Source: Thermodesulfobium narugense DSM 14796
GTDB taxonomy: Bacteria > Thermodesulfobiota > Thermodesulfobiia > Thermodesulfobiales > Thermodesulfobiaceae
Reading direction: 5' to 3'
DNA: 64,000 nt
Assembly: GCF_000212395.1 (NCBI RefSeq)
Contig: NC_015499.1
Location: 1,747,421 to 1,811,420, forward strand
Made by a program: the position numbers and the translations under genes. Below, in pieces: positions 1 through 8,057 of the stretch. Numbering within the stretch: the stretch's first letter is position 1; each line of letters starts with the position of its first letter. Below the pieces are notes generated by a model. The model was not told where the DNA came from and searched no databases. It saw nothing but the letters and a program-made list of their open reading frames with translations.

Positions 1-2
1 TA

Positions 3-1100
3 AAAGGCTTTTACGAAGGTTCATTTATGTCTTGCCTTGAAGAATGTCTTAATACAATTGGCTTAAACGTATTAAGCAAAGAAAAATATTTGTTCTTAAA
101 CGTTCCACCTGAAATATTCGAATTCGATAACCTAAGAGACATGATCCCGCCCAAAAAGGCAATTTTTATAGTTAATCCCTCTCAAATATCAAATAAAGAA
201 ATATTTAAAAAGTTAAAAAATCAGGGAATAATGCTTTGCGCAAATGTTTCAGATCTCTCAAACCTTGAAGAAGTTAAAAACTTTGATTACGTAAAAATCT
301 CTGTCTCAAGCTTTCAAGGCGATTGGACTAAAATACCTAGCATCTTTAATGGCGGAAAACTTCTCGTTGAAGTAAATGAAAAGCCTATATTTAATAAAGC
401 TGTAACTTCCGGATATGAACTTTTTGAAGGCGACTTCTTTATTCAACCCGAAATAATAGCAAGGAAAGAATTATCTCCTCAAAAAGCAATTATTTTGAGT
501 ATTCTTCAAGATGTAAGACAAAAGGACTTTGATTTTTCAAAGATTGAAGAAAAGATAAAAAAAGATCCATATTTAACAATAAAACTCTTAAAGTTTATTA
601 ATTCTGCCTTTTTTAGTTTTAAAACTACAATAACTTCTATAAGACAAGCTCTTGTAATATTGGGTCAGCAGGAGTTTGTTAGATGGCTGACCTTAGTAAT
701 TCTTGGGAAGCTAAACGAAGGCAAACCTGAAGAGATAGTTTATAGAGCATCAGAAAGAGCAAGATTTATGGAATTGATATCCAACTATGTAGGGCTTTAC
801 GAGAGATCTCAGGAAGCCTTTCTGGTTGGCCTATTTTCTCTTGCGCCTGCAATGACAGATATATCTATGGAAGAGTTTATAAAAGAAGTGCCCGTTACGG
901 ATGACGTTAAGGCTTCACTTCTTGGAAACGGAATATTCACAGATTTATTTAATCTAAGGCTCTCAATAGAAAATGCTAATTGGATGGAGATGAAAAAGAT
1001 TTCAGAAAAGTTAGGAATAAATCCTAACAAAATCGAAATAATAATTTATGAAAGCATAAAGTGGGCGCATGAATCTTTGTTATATATAGAGAAAACATGA
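3..1100 (+). CDS. EAL-like/HDOD signalling protein, 5' end outside window
   Basis: The reading frame is open to the left edge of the window (codons from base 3), and the stretch before the first ATG (27) still reads like the middle of an EAL-type domain, so the true start lies upstream. The visible N-terminal part (about 150 residues) resembles a degenerate EAL domain: it has an FLNVPPE-like segment and a GYELFEGDFFIQPE segment, the usual end of this domain. The C-terminal 200 residues are an HDOD domain (IKKDPYLTIKLLKFINSA, then SIRQALVILG). The architecture is that of YuxH-type proteins, thought to act in cyclic-di-GMP-related or stress signalling. The acidic EAL catalytic residues are not evident, so binding or protein interaction is likelier than phosphodiesterase activity. 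No neighbour gives a specific role. Confidence 0.8.
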   Translation, partial: KGFYEGSFMSCLEECLNTIGLNVLSKEKYLFLNVPPEIFEFDNLRDMIPPKKAIFIVNPSQISNKEIFKKLKNQGIMLCANVSDLSNLEEVKNFDYVKISVSSFQGDWTKIPSIFNGGKLLVEVNEKPIFNKAVTSGYELFEGDFFIQPEIIARKELSPQKAIILSILQDVRQKDFDFSKIEEKIKKDPYLTIKLLKFINSAFFSFKTTITSIRQALVILGQQEFVRWLTLVILGKLNEGKPEEIVYRASERARFMELISNYVGLYERSQEAFLVGLFSLAPAMTDISMEEFIKEVPVTDDVKASLLGNGIFTDLFNLRLSIENANWMEMKKISEKLGINPNKIEIIIYESIKWAHESLLYIEKT

Positions 1101-1150
1101 TCAAATTAACAAAATTTTCCCAAATAGTTCAACTTATTTGTTTTTAAAAA

Positions 1151-1159
1151 TGTTATAAT
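1151..1159 (+). promoter_or_regulatory. Extended -10 promoter upstream of the aldehyde oxidoreductase gene
   Basis: TGT followed by a perfect TATAAT (1154-1159) forms an extended -10 element 45 bases before the ATG. No good -35 hexamer sits at 16-18 bases, which extended -10 promoters tolerate. Confidence 0.5.
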
Positions 1160-1203
1160 ATATTTAATATCTAAAAAAATTTATCCCTAAAGGGGGGTTT
1201 TTG

Positions 1204-2937
1204 ATGAAGTGGATTCGCGTTAACATGTCAGACCTTTCTGTAAAGGTCGAGGATGTACCAAAGAAATACGAACAAATGGGAGGCAGATGGCTAACATCCT
1301 CCATAATAGCGGATGAAGTGCCAGCTACGTGCCACCCTCTAGGTCCTTTGAACAAGGTGGTAATTGCGCCTGGTATCCTGAGTGGTACCACAGCTCCGTC
1401 CTCAGGAAGAATTTCTGTTGGCACAAAATCTCCTTTAACAGGTGGCATAAAAGAAGCAAATGCAGGAGCAAAATTTGGCCAGTATCTCAAAAGAATGGGT
1501 TACAGCGCTATTATCGTCGAAGGACAACCGAAGAATAAAGAATCTAGGTATTTATTGAACATCAGCAAGGAAAAAGTAGAGCTAATTGGTGCAGATGAGT
1601 ACAAGTTTATGGGGCTTTACGAACTTAACGAAAAATTAGCAGCAAAATATGGCAAAGATGTGGGAATAGCATGTGTAGGCCCAGCAGCAGAACACCTTTT
1701 AGCTGGAACTGGTGTGGCCTTCAACGATGTTGAAAACAGACCGGCCAGATATGCGGGAAGAGGCGGAGTAGGAGCCGCATTTGCATCAAAGGGCTTGAAG
1801 GCAATTGTAGTAGAAGCCGTAACTGGACAGGCTACAATCTTAAATAACGAACTATTTGAAACCGGTAGGAAAAAACTTCTTGCAGCTCTTCAAGAGCACG
1901 CAGTAACCAAACCAAAGGGCGCACTAAATACTTATGGTACCGCTGTACTAGTAAACATATTAAACGAGGCAGGAGCACTTCCTACTAGAAATTTCTCTAG
2001 TGGAACGTTTGAAGGCGCAAAAAAGATATCTGGCGAAGCTATGGCAGAAGCAGCAGCCAAAAATCCACAAGCTGGCATGATGGGTCACAGGTGCCATCCT
2101 GGCTGTGTAATAGGTTGCAGTGTGGTATATCCAGACGCACAAGGAAAGTCTCATACTTCAGTTGAATATGAAACTTTATGGGCAATTGGTGCAAACTGCG
2201 GAATAGATGACCTTGATGCCATAGCACAGATGAACACTATGTGTAACGACATTGGGCTTGACACAATAGAATTCGGTGATGCTGTTGCAGTAGCAATGGA
2301 AGGGGGTCTGCTTCCCTTTGGAGACGCAAAAGGAGCAATAGCTTTACTTGAAGAAGTAAGGAAAGGAAACCCACTTGGAAAGATCATAGGTTCTGGATGC
2401 AGCACAGTAGGAAAGGTCTTCGGCGTCAGAAGAGTGCCCGCTGTAAAAAATCAGGGCATGCCAGCTTATGAACCAAGAGTTATCAAGGGTATAGGCGTAA
2501 CATATATCACCACACCAATGGGTGCAGATCATACAGCAGGATATTCAATTGCCCCAGAAATACTCGGGGTTGGTGGAAAGTTTGACCCTCATACAAACGA
2601 AGGCAAGGTGAAATTGTCAAAAGACTTCCAGGCAACCACTTGCTTTATTGACTCGACTGGTTGCTGCGTGTTTACAGCCTTTGCCATACTTGATATCCCA
2701 AGCGGCTTTGAGGGAATGGTAGAAGCATGCAACGCAGTCACTGGAGCCAACTGGACTACTAGCGATGCCTATGAAATAGGTTTAAATATCTTAAAAACCG
2801 AGCATCAGTTTAACCTAGCTGCAGGTTTTACTGCCAACGACGATAGGCCACCTGAATTTATGAAACTTGAGCCTGTTCCTCCACACAATATGGTTTGGGA
2901 TATGGCTGATTCTGAATTAGATTCTATCTGGAAGTAA
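1204..2937 (+). CDS. aor: Aldehyde:ferredoxin oxidoreductase (tungsten AOR family)
   Basis: The product (577 aa) oxidises aldehydes to acids in the cytosol, or runs in reverse, with ferredoxin as redox partner and a bis-tungstopterin plus one 4Fe-4S cluster. The N-terminal AOR domain has the SGTTAPSSGRISVGTKSPLTG region typical of the family. Cluster-ligand candidates are Cys297, Cys301 and Cys305 (CX3CX3C) and Cys487 or Cys488. The ATG at 1204 is preferred over the TTG at 1201 because the AGGGGGG ribosome binding site (1191-1197) lies 6 bases before it. The stop overlaps the next start (TAATG), so a MoaD-like sulfur carrier is co-translated, which is the usual arrangement for tungsten enzymes. 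The length is slightly below that of the roughly 600-residue archaeal enzymes. Substrate cannot be told from sequence. Confidence 0.93.
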   Translation: MKWIRVNMSDLSVKVEDVPKKYEQMGGRWLTSSIIADEVPATCHPLGPLNKVVIAPGILSGTTAPSSGRISVGTKSPLTGGIKEANAGAKFGQYLKRMGYSAIIVEGQPKNKESRYLLNISKEKVELIGADEYKFMGLYELNEKLAAKYGKDVGIACVGPAAEHLLAGTGVAFNDVENRPARYAGRGGVGAAFASKGLKAIVVEAVTGQATILNNELFETGRKKLLAALQEHAVTKPKGALNTYGTAVLVNILNEAGALPTRNFSSGTFEGAKKISGEAMAEAAAKNPQAGMMGHRCHPGCVIGCSVVYPDAQGKSHTSVEYETLWAIGANCGIDDLDAIAQMNTMCNDIGLDTIEFGDAVAVAMEGGLLPFGDAKGAIALLEEVRKGNPLGKIIGSGCSTVGKVFGVRRVPAVKNQGMPAYEPRVIKGIGVTYITTPMGADHTAGYSIAPEILGVGGKFDPHTNEGKVKLSKDFQATTCFIDSTGCCVFTAFAILDIPSGFEGMVEACNAVTGANWTTSDAYEIGLNILKTEHQFNLAAGFTANDDRPPEFMKLEPVPPHNMVWDMADSELDSIWK

Positions 2938-3179
2938 TGCCAAAGATAACAGTTGCTCTTTATGCAGGTCTTAAAGCTCGCGCTCATGCTCCAGAGGGCG
3001 CGAGCGAGTTTGATTTGGAAGTACCAGATGGGTCAAAAATAAACGATATAATAAAATTTCTCGATCTGCCAGAAGACGAAGTCGCAAATATATTTGTAGA
3101 CAGATCTCTAAAAGATAGAGAATATATAGTCAAAGAGGGTCAAAGAATAGCGTTTTTCCCCTTGATAGCAGGTGGATAA
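2937..3179 (+). CDS. moaD: MoaD/ThiS-family sulfur carrier, aor-linked
   Basis: An 80-residue ubiquitin-fold protein ending in Gly-Gly, the tail that is adenylated and thiocarboxylated to donate sulfur to the pterin dithiolene of molybdenum or tungsten cofactor. The final residues read FFPLIAGG, with the diglycine directly before the stop. Its start overlaps the aor stop by one base, so the two are translationally coupled, and this copy is probably dedicated to tungstopterin supply for the upstream enzyme. The 3' end runs 40 bases into the convergent histidine kinase gene. Confidence 0.9.
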   Translation: MPKITVALYAGLKARAHAPEGASEFDLEVPDGSKINDIIKFLDLPEDEVANIFVDRSLKDREYIVKEGQRIAFFPLIAGG

Positions 3180-4516
3180 AGAGGCAAATACACTGAGAAG
3201 GTACTTCCTTCCTTGTATTTGCTCTTTACTTTTATATCTCCACCGTGTAGTTGGATTATCTCCTTAGAAAGAGAAAGCCCCAAGCCAAAGCCGGAGCTTT
3301 GTCTGGAGGAGTCTACCCTATAAAACTTTTCAAATAATCTAGGTAGAGCTTCTTCTTTTATTCCTATTCCAGTATCAATTATGTCTATTACCGCAAAATT
3401 CCCTTCTTCTCTTGACAGTATCTTTACCTCTCCGTTTTCCTTATTGTATTTTATTGCATTATCGACCAATGCCCAAAGAGCTCTCCTGAGATAGTCCTCA
3501 TCGGCATTAACGTACAGATCACAAGTCGAAAAGGTAACAGTTATAGTTTGCGAGAGAGCTTGTGCCTCTTTTGCAATCTCTTCGATAAGCTCTTTTGTGT
3601 TAACCTTTACAAAGTTTATTCTCGGCTTCGATTCTACTCTTGCCAGAAATAACAAATCATTTACCAATCTCTCCATCCTTTGCGTAGCTACTGCAATAGT
3701 CTGAATAGACTCTTCGAGTATCTTCTTGTCATCTTTCCCCCATCTTTTTAGAAGGTCGTTATAACTTTTTATTACAGAAAGAGGAGTTCTTAAATCATGG
3801 GAAGCTGCAGCAACAAATTCCTGCTGGCTTTTAAAACCCTTTTCCAGCCTTTCAAGCATCTCGTTGAAAGCTTGAGCCAGCAAATATAGCTCATCTTTTG
3901 GACCCGATAGAGGAATTCTCTCATCCAATTTACCAGTATTTATCTCCTTAACCTTTTTGGTAAGTATGGCAAGAGGTCTAAGAGTATTTGTTACGCTTAT
4001 GTATCCGCTTGTCATTGCAAACAAAGTAGCCCCCATCATGAGAAAGATCAGCAAACCTGACAGAACCGCAAGAAAGTGTTTTTCTCTCTTTAAGGGATGC
4101 GCTACTTCAACAAATATACCATTTCCAATATCCTTGCCCGAAATCAAAACCTCCTGGCCGTTAATGAGAATAGACTTTACAGGACCATTGTAAAATGGGA
4201 GTTTGATGTTCCCTAAATTTGGAGATTTACTGACAAGTTTATTATCTTTATATATCTGTATCCAGAGCTCCAAACTACCAGCCTGATCTACTAATTCAGG
4301 ATCGTTTAGATTAGGATTTTCCTCGCTTTGAAGAGAGTTTTGAATATTTGAAATTGCTACCTTTATCTTTGAATTTGCCTCTTTTGTAAGAGCAAAGTTC
4401 ATTCCAAATATTACTACAAAACCACACAAAACTAACGTTGTAAGAAGTATAGCGCAATAATATAGTGTAAGCCTTATACCTATTGAGCTTTCAATGTAAT
4501 TCTTAAGCTTTTTCAT
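3140..4516 (-). CDS. Membrane sensor histidine kinase with HAMP domain
   Basis: A 458-residue kinase of a two-component system, made with the response regulator encoded just upstream (their genes overlap by 14 bases). It has an N-terminal transmembrane helix (about 13-38), an extracytoplasmic sensor of roughly 120 residues, a second helix (about 150-175), a HAMP domain, HisKA with the phospho-acceptor His240 in AASHDLRTPLS, and an HATPase_c domain with the N box (VDNAIKYN), G1 (DTGIGI) and G2 (GFGLGLSL). The sensor region has no recognisable fold, so the stimulus is unknown. The C-terminal coding sequence overlaps the convergent moaD gene by 40 bases. Confidence 0.92.
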   Translation of the reverse strand: MKKLKNYIESSIGIRLTLYYCAILLTTLVLCGFVVIFGMNFALTKEANSKIKVAISNIQNSLQSEENPNLNDPELVDQAGSLELWIQIYKDNKLVSKSPNLGNIKLPFYNGPVKSILINGQEVLISGKDIGNGIFVEVAHPLKREKHFLAVLSGLLIFLMMGATLFAMTSGYISVTNTLRPLAILTKKVKEINTGKLDERIPLSGPKDELYLLAQAFNEMLERLEKGFKSQQEFVAAASHDLRTPLSVIKSYNDLLKRWGKDDKKILEESIQTIAVATQRMERLVNDLLFLARVESKPRINFVKVNTKELIEEIAKEAQALSQTITVTFSTCDLYVNADEDYLRRALWALVDNAIKYNKENGEVKILSREEGNFAVIDIIDTGIGIKEEALPRLFEKFYRVDSSRQSSGFGLGLSLSKEIIQLHGGDIKVKSKYKEGSTFSVYLPLYPPAIKGKNAIL

Positions 4517-5195
4517 TCGAATCTATTTTTAGGGCATAACCAACTCCTCTTACAGTATGTAAAATCTTGTTTTCAAACGGATCGTCAATCTTTGCTCTAA
4601 GGTATCTAATATACACGTCAACTACATTTTCGCTGCCATAGTAGTCATAACCCCACACGTGATTTAAGATAGTATCCCTATTTAAGACCTTGCCCACATT
4701 TTCAGCAAGATATTTTAGCAAGTCAAACTCCTTTTTTGAAAGGTTTACTGACTTGTCTGCCCTTTTTACCTCTCTTGTCTGCGGCGATATTACTAGATCG
4801 CCAACTACTATCTGTTCCAAGTCCTTTGTGCCTTTTCTTAGTCTTGCCCTTATTCTAGCTATCAATTCTTCAATCACAAATGGCTTGGTCACATAGTCGT
4901 CTGCTCCTAGATCAAGCCCTTTTACTTTATCTTTTACTGCATCTCTTGCCGTAAGAATTATTATCGCAACGTCTTTTTGCGCCTTCATTCTCTTACAAAC
5001 TTCGAACCCATCGATGCCTGGAATCATCAAATCCAGCAAAACTAAGTCAAAATCCTTCTCAGAAAACAGACCTATTGCCTCATAACCATTATCAGCAGTG
5101 TCTACTAGATACCCTTCGTGTTCAAGCTCTAACTGCAAATATCTTGCAAGATTATATTCGTCTTCAACCACAAGGATTCTATACTCTTTTTCCAT
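4503..5195 (-). CDS. OmpR/PhoB-family response regulator
   Basis: Receiver domain (residues 1-120) with acidic pocket around Glu11-Asp12, phospho-acceptor Asp55 in LVLLDLMIPG and the conserved Thr and Lys (TARD, TKPF), followed by a winged-helix DNA-binding domain (about 130-228) ending VRGVGYAL. It should bind DNA after phosphorylation by the adjacent kinase. The ATG at 5195 is chosen because GGTGGTG lies just upstream; the in-frame TTG 12 bases earlier falls within the ribosome binding site. Target genes cannot be named; the pair is convergent to aor-moaD and separated from the chemoreceptor by its own promoter region. Confidence 0.93.
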   Translation of the reverse strand: MEKEYRILVVEDEYNLARYLQLELEHEGYLVDTADNGYEAIGLFSEKDFDLVLLDLMIPGIDGFEVCKRMKAQKDVAIIILTARDAVKDKVKGLDLGADDYVTKPFVIEELIARIRARLRKGTKDLEQIVVGDLVISPQTREVKRADKSVNLSKKEFDLLKYLAENVGKVLNRDTILNHVWGYDYYGSENVVDVYIRYLRAKIDDPFENKILHTVRGVGYALKIDSNEKA

Positions 5196-5435
5196 AAACA
5201 CCACCAATTTATAAGTATTTAATTAATTTTAATACAGCATAGATTAGAAACAAATTAAACTTAGGACTAAAACTAAAAATTTAACTCTTCACTTAAAAAA
5301 ATATTTAAACATTATCTTCTTATATTAGCATTAAACAAAAATTAAAAAACTTTAATTTTATTATAAAACTTTTAAAAGTTCAAAGGTATATTCTGATATA
5401 AAAGTTAATCCATCATTAGATATGTGGGAGGAAAG

Positions 5436-5537
5436 ATGAAAAAAGGCAGATCTTTTATTAACATTATACTTCTAATATTGTTCTTTCTTGGAACCAGCAT
5501 GAGCATATTCATAATAGCAGGGAGTAAGAAATTTTAA
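5436..5537 (+). CDS. Small membrane peptide (33 aa)
   Basis: A short reading frame with an excellent ribosome binding site (GGGAGGAAAG directly before ATG). The peptide starts MKKGRSF, has one hydrophobic helix (about residues 8-28) and ends AGSKKF. The layout, basic ends around one membrane span, is that of small membrane proteins that regulate larger complexes. It lies alone between the response regulator (divergent) and the chemoreceptor, which has its own promoter downstream. I do not recognise a family. Confidence 0.5.
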   Translation: MKKGRSFINIILLILFFLGTSMSIFIIAGSKKF

Positions 5538-5558
5538 GCATAGTATATTAACTAAAAT

Positions 5559-5589
5559 TTGACAAAAAAAAAAAAATAATATATATAAT
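5559..5589 (+). promoter_or_regulatory. Promoter of chemoreceptor gene
   Basis: A perfect TTGACA (5559-5564) is followed by an A-tract and by TATATA (5582-5587, 17-base spacer) or TATAAT (5584-5589, 19-base spacer), about 55 bases before the ATG at 5644. Confidence 0.6.
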
Positions 5590-5643
5590 TACTACTTAAG
5601 CATTTTAGCTAATTATATTTAAACAATTAGGGGGTATTATGTA

Positions 5644-7812
5644 ATGCTCAAAAACATGTCTTTGCAGGCTAAGCTAATTTTAGTTTCTACGCTTTCATTC
5701 GTGGTTATCGGCCTTTTAGTTATTGGTGTAGTATCTTTTCAGATGGTAAATTATAATCAAACTTTGATGAGAGAGCTTACAGTTAAAAATGACACGACAA
5801 TAGACAAAGTTGTAGGCGGAATTGAAAATTCTGTAAAAAGCTTAACAAAAGACATTGCAAACACTCAAAGAATCAAGACAGATATACAGTCAAACAACAT
5901 GAATGCCCTGTCAAATCTTGTAAATTCATTTTTAGATCTAAAAGAAAACCCAGATTTCTTTTGCGTAGTTACCGATCAAACTGGAAAAATTATATATACC
6001 ACTCTTGGACAAAATCTTGTTGGAACCGATGTAAGCACTCAACCCCCTGCAAAAGCAGCTCTGTCAGGTAAGTCAGGCGTAGGCTTTGAAACCACAAAAC
6101 TGGTAAAGTTAGCAATAAGGGCATATAGCCCTATTTACGACGATAGCGGCAAGCTTATTGGAACTGTACATGTAGGGAAAAAGATTTCTGACTCTAATCT
6201 ATTCGTAGACCAGCTAAAAAAAGATACCGGTTCAGATGTAACCTGGTATCTTGGAGATGAAAGGGTAGCCACTACTTTAGAAGATGTAAAGGTAGGTTCA
6301 AAACAAGAAAATCAAAAGATAATAGAAGAAGTCTTGAAAAATGGCGAAAGTCCTATTGTAAAAACTGAACATGGCGGCAAGAGCTACCTTACACGCTTTG
6401 GGCCCATTAAGGATTCAAGCGGTAATATAATAGGTATGAATTCTACTTCAATAAGCACTGCAGAATACGATAATTATTTTAGAAATATATTTCTGTCGTT
6501 AATTGGCACAATAATTTTAGTATGTATCGTCTTGATAGGCATTTTCTTAGCTTTCATAAAGAGATCTATAGCAAAGCCTATTAGCTCTCTTACCAAGGGC
6601 ATAGAGGATCTTTCTACAGGGGATTTTACCTTGAAGCTTCCTGAAATGAACAAGGATGAACTTGGAAGAATAAGAGAAGCTGTAGAAAAGCTAAGAGGTT
6701 ATCTTGTTGACATACTTTCAAGAATAAACAAGATACAAAGCGAAATACACTCCTCTAGCAAAGATATGTTGGAAGTGTCAAAAGCCTCTAAGCTTGCAGC
6801 AGGAGAAAGCAAAAAAGCAAGCGAGAATATGGCAGATGCAGCCACAAACCTATCTCAGAGCGCTCAAGAGATATCAAATCAGGTTCAACAACTTCTTAGT
6901 GCAATAGACTCTATTGCATCAGGCTCCGAGTCACTTGCAAAGAGTGCATCTAATCTATCAGAAAGGACTGCTGCAATAGCCGATAAATCTGTTCAGATTG
7001 CCACAGATGCAAAAGCAGTAGATGAACTAACCAACAACGTAAATAAGGACGCAAGAGAAGGCGCAAAGATAATCCAGGAGACACAAAACACCATGAACGC
7101 TATAGTGGTTTCTGTAGAGAACCTCTCAAGCGTGATGAACAGCCTCAAAGAGAGGTCTCTTGAAATAGGAAAGATTGTTGACGTGATATCAGGAATAGCA
7201 GAGCAGACTAATCTACTTGCCTTAAACGCTGCAATTGAGGCAGCAAGGGCAGGAGATGCGGGAAGAGGCTTTGCAGTGGTAGCAGACGAGGTTAGGAAAT
7301 TAGCTGAAGAATCACAAAAGGCAGCAGTTGAAATTGGAAACATGATAAATCAGACCATAAAAGAGACAGAAAACGCTGCAAACTCTATGAACGAGACAAA
7401 AGAAGGAGTTTTGAAAGGATCTTCAATGAGCGATAGGACAAGCGAAGCGTTTAAAAACATTTTAAGCGCAATAGAAAAACTATCTGAAAAGATAGACACA
7501 ACAACTCAAAACATTACTACTATTACCAAAGAAGTTCAAGAAATTGAATCAGAGGTATCAAACCTTGCAGCACTTTCAGAAGAAAACAGCGCATCAAGTG
7601 AAGAGATGGCAGCATCTGCCAAAGAAATTTCTACAAATGTAGAGGGAATTGCAGCTACCAGCGAAGAGATGGCAGCATCCAGCGAAGAGGTGGCAGCATC
7701 TGCTCAGGAGAGCGAAACAATGGCAGAACAAATAGACAAAGAAGCCAACAAATTAGCTGAAAGAGCAGATGAATTAAAGAACGAATTAGACAAGTATAAG
7801 TTTTATAATTAA
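5644..7812 (+). CDS. Methyl-accepting chemotaxis protein with Cache-type sensor
   Basis: A 722-residue transmembrane chemoreceptor. Order: transmembrane helix (about 10-33), extracytoplasmic Cache-like sensor (about 40-275), second helix (about 282-308), HAMP (310-362), then a long coiled-coil signalling domain whose hairpin tip begins [18 protein letters not shown] near residue 520. The tip contacts CheA and CheW; Gln/Glu-rich helices on either side hold the methylation sites. The ligand is unknown; the sensor resembles small-organic-acid receptors only in general fold. AGGGGG lies 9 bases before the start. An ATGTAATG sequence at 5639 makes a start-stop codon pair just before the real ATG. 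No che genes are near. Confidence 0.93.
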   Translation: MLKNMSLQAKLILVSTLSFVVIGLLVIGVVSFQMVNYNQTLMRELTVKNDTTIDKVVGGIENSVKSLTKDIANTQRIKTDIQSNNMNALSNLVNSFLDLKENPDFFCVVTDQTGKIIYTTLGQNLVGTDVSTQPPAKAALSGKSGVGFETTKLVKLAIRAYSPIYDDSGKLIGTVHVGKKISDSNLFVDQLKKDTGSDVTWYLGDERVATTLEDVKVGSKQENQKIIEEVLKNGESPIVKTEHGGKSYLTRFGPIKDSSGNIIGMNSTSISTAEYDNYFRNIFLSLIGTIILVCIVLIGIFLAFIKRSIAKPISSLTKGIEDLSTGDFTLKLPEMNKDELGRIREAVEKLRGYLVDILSRINKIQSEIHSSSKDMLEVSKASKLAAGESKKASENMADAATNLSQSAQEISNQVQQLLSAIDSIASGSESLAKSASNLSERTAAIADKSVQIATDAKAVDELTNNVNKDAREGAKIIQETQNTMNAIVVSVENLSSVMNSLKERSLEIGKIVDVISGIAEQTNLLALNAAIEAARAGDAGRGFAVVADEVRKLAEESQKAAVEIGNMINQTIKETENAANSMNETKEGVLKGSSMSDRTSEAFKNILSAIEKLSEKIDTTTQNITTITKEVQEIESEVSNLAALSEENSASSEEMAASAKEISTNVEGIAATSEEMAASSEEVAASAQESETMAEQIDKEANKLAERADELKNELDKYKFYN

Positions 7813-7826
7813 ATATTAACTAACAA

Positions 7827-7864
7827 CACGGGGCAAGACTTTATTTTGCCCCGTGGTTTTTTTT
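7827..7864 (+). terminator. Rho-independent terminator of chemoreceptor gene
   Basis: A perfect 10-bp stem (CACGGGGCAA with TTGCCCCGTG) and a 9-base loop are followed by a run of eight T. The reverse direction lacks a T-run, so it serves the + strand only. Confidence 0.92.
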
Positions 7865-8057
7865 ATTTTGGTACAAATTCCTTACAAGCCTTTCTTGATG
7901 GAAGAAAAATCCTGTCCTTTTTAGTGCAAAGACCAGCATCTGCTCTGGTACTTCCATATGCAGAGCTAAGCACAGTAAATCCCGGGAAGGTTCTTTCAAA
8001 TTTCGCAGGATCGTTCATAAAAAAGGCACATCCTGCACAATTATTTGAAACTTTCAT
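7863..8057 (-). CDS. Small four-cysteine protein coupled to yeiH
   Basis: A 64-residue protein whose ATG overlaps the stop of the transporter gene (TAATG), so it is translated by re-initiation after yeiH. It has a CAGC motif at residues 7-10 and two further cysteines near positions 44 and 58, with a conserved-looking middle part (PGFTVLSSAYGSTRADAG). Four cysteines suggest zinc or iron-sulfur binding. There is no signal peptide or membrane helix. A longer in-frame start upstream would overlap the transporter and has no ribosome binding site. I do not recognise the family; the tight coupling suggests a job with sulfite/sulfate transport or sulfur metabolism. Confidence 0.7.
   Translation of the reverse strand: MKVSNNCAGCAFFMNDPAKFERTFPGFTVLSSAYGSTRADAGLCTKKDRIFLPSRKACKEFVPK

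Noticed and set aside
5639-5644. Start-stop pair ATGTAA before the chemoreceptor start
   Set aside because: It overlaps the real start by chance spacing; no evidence of regulatory use.
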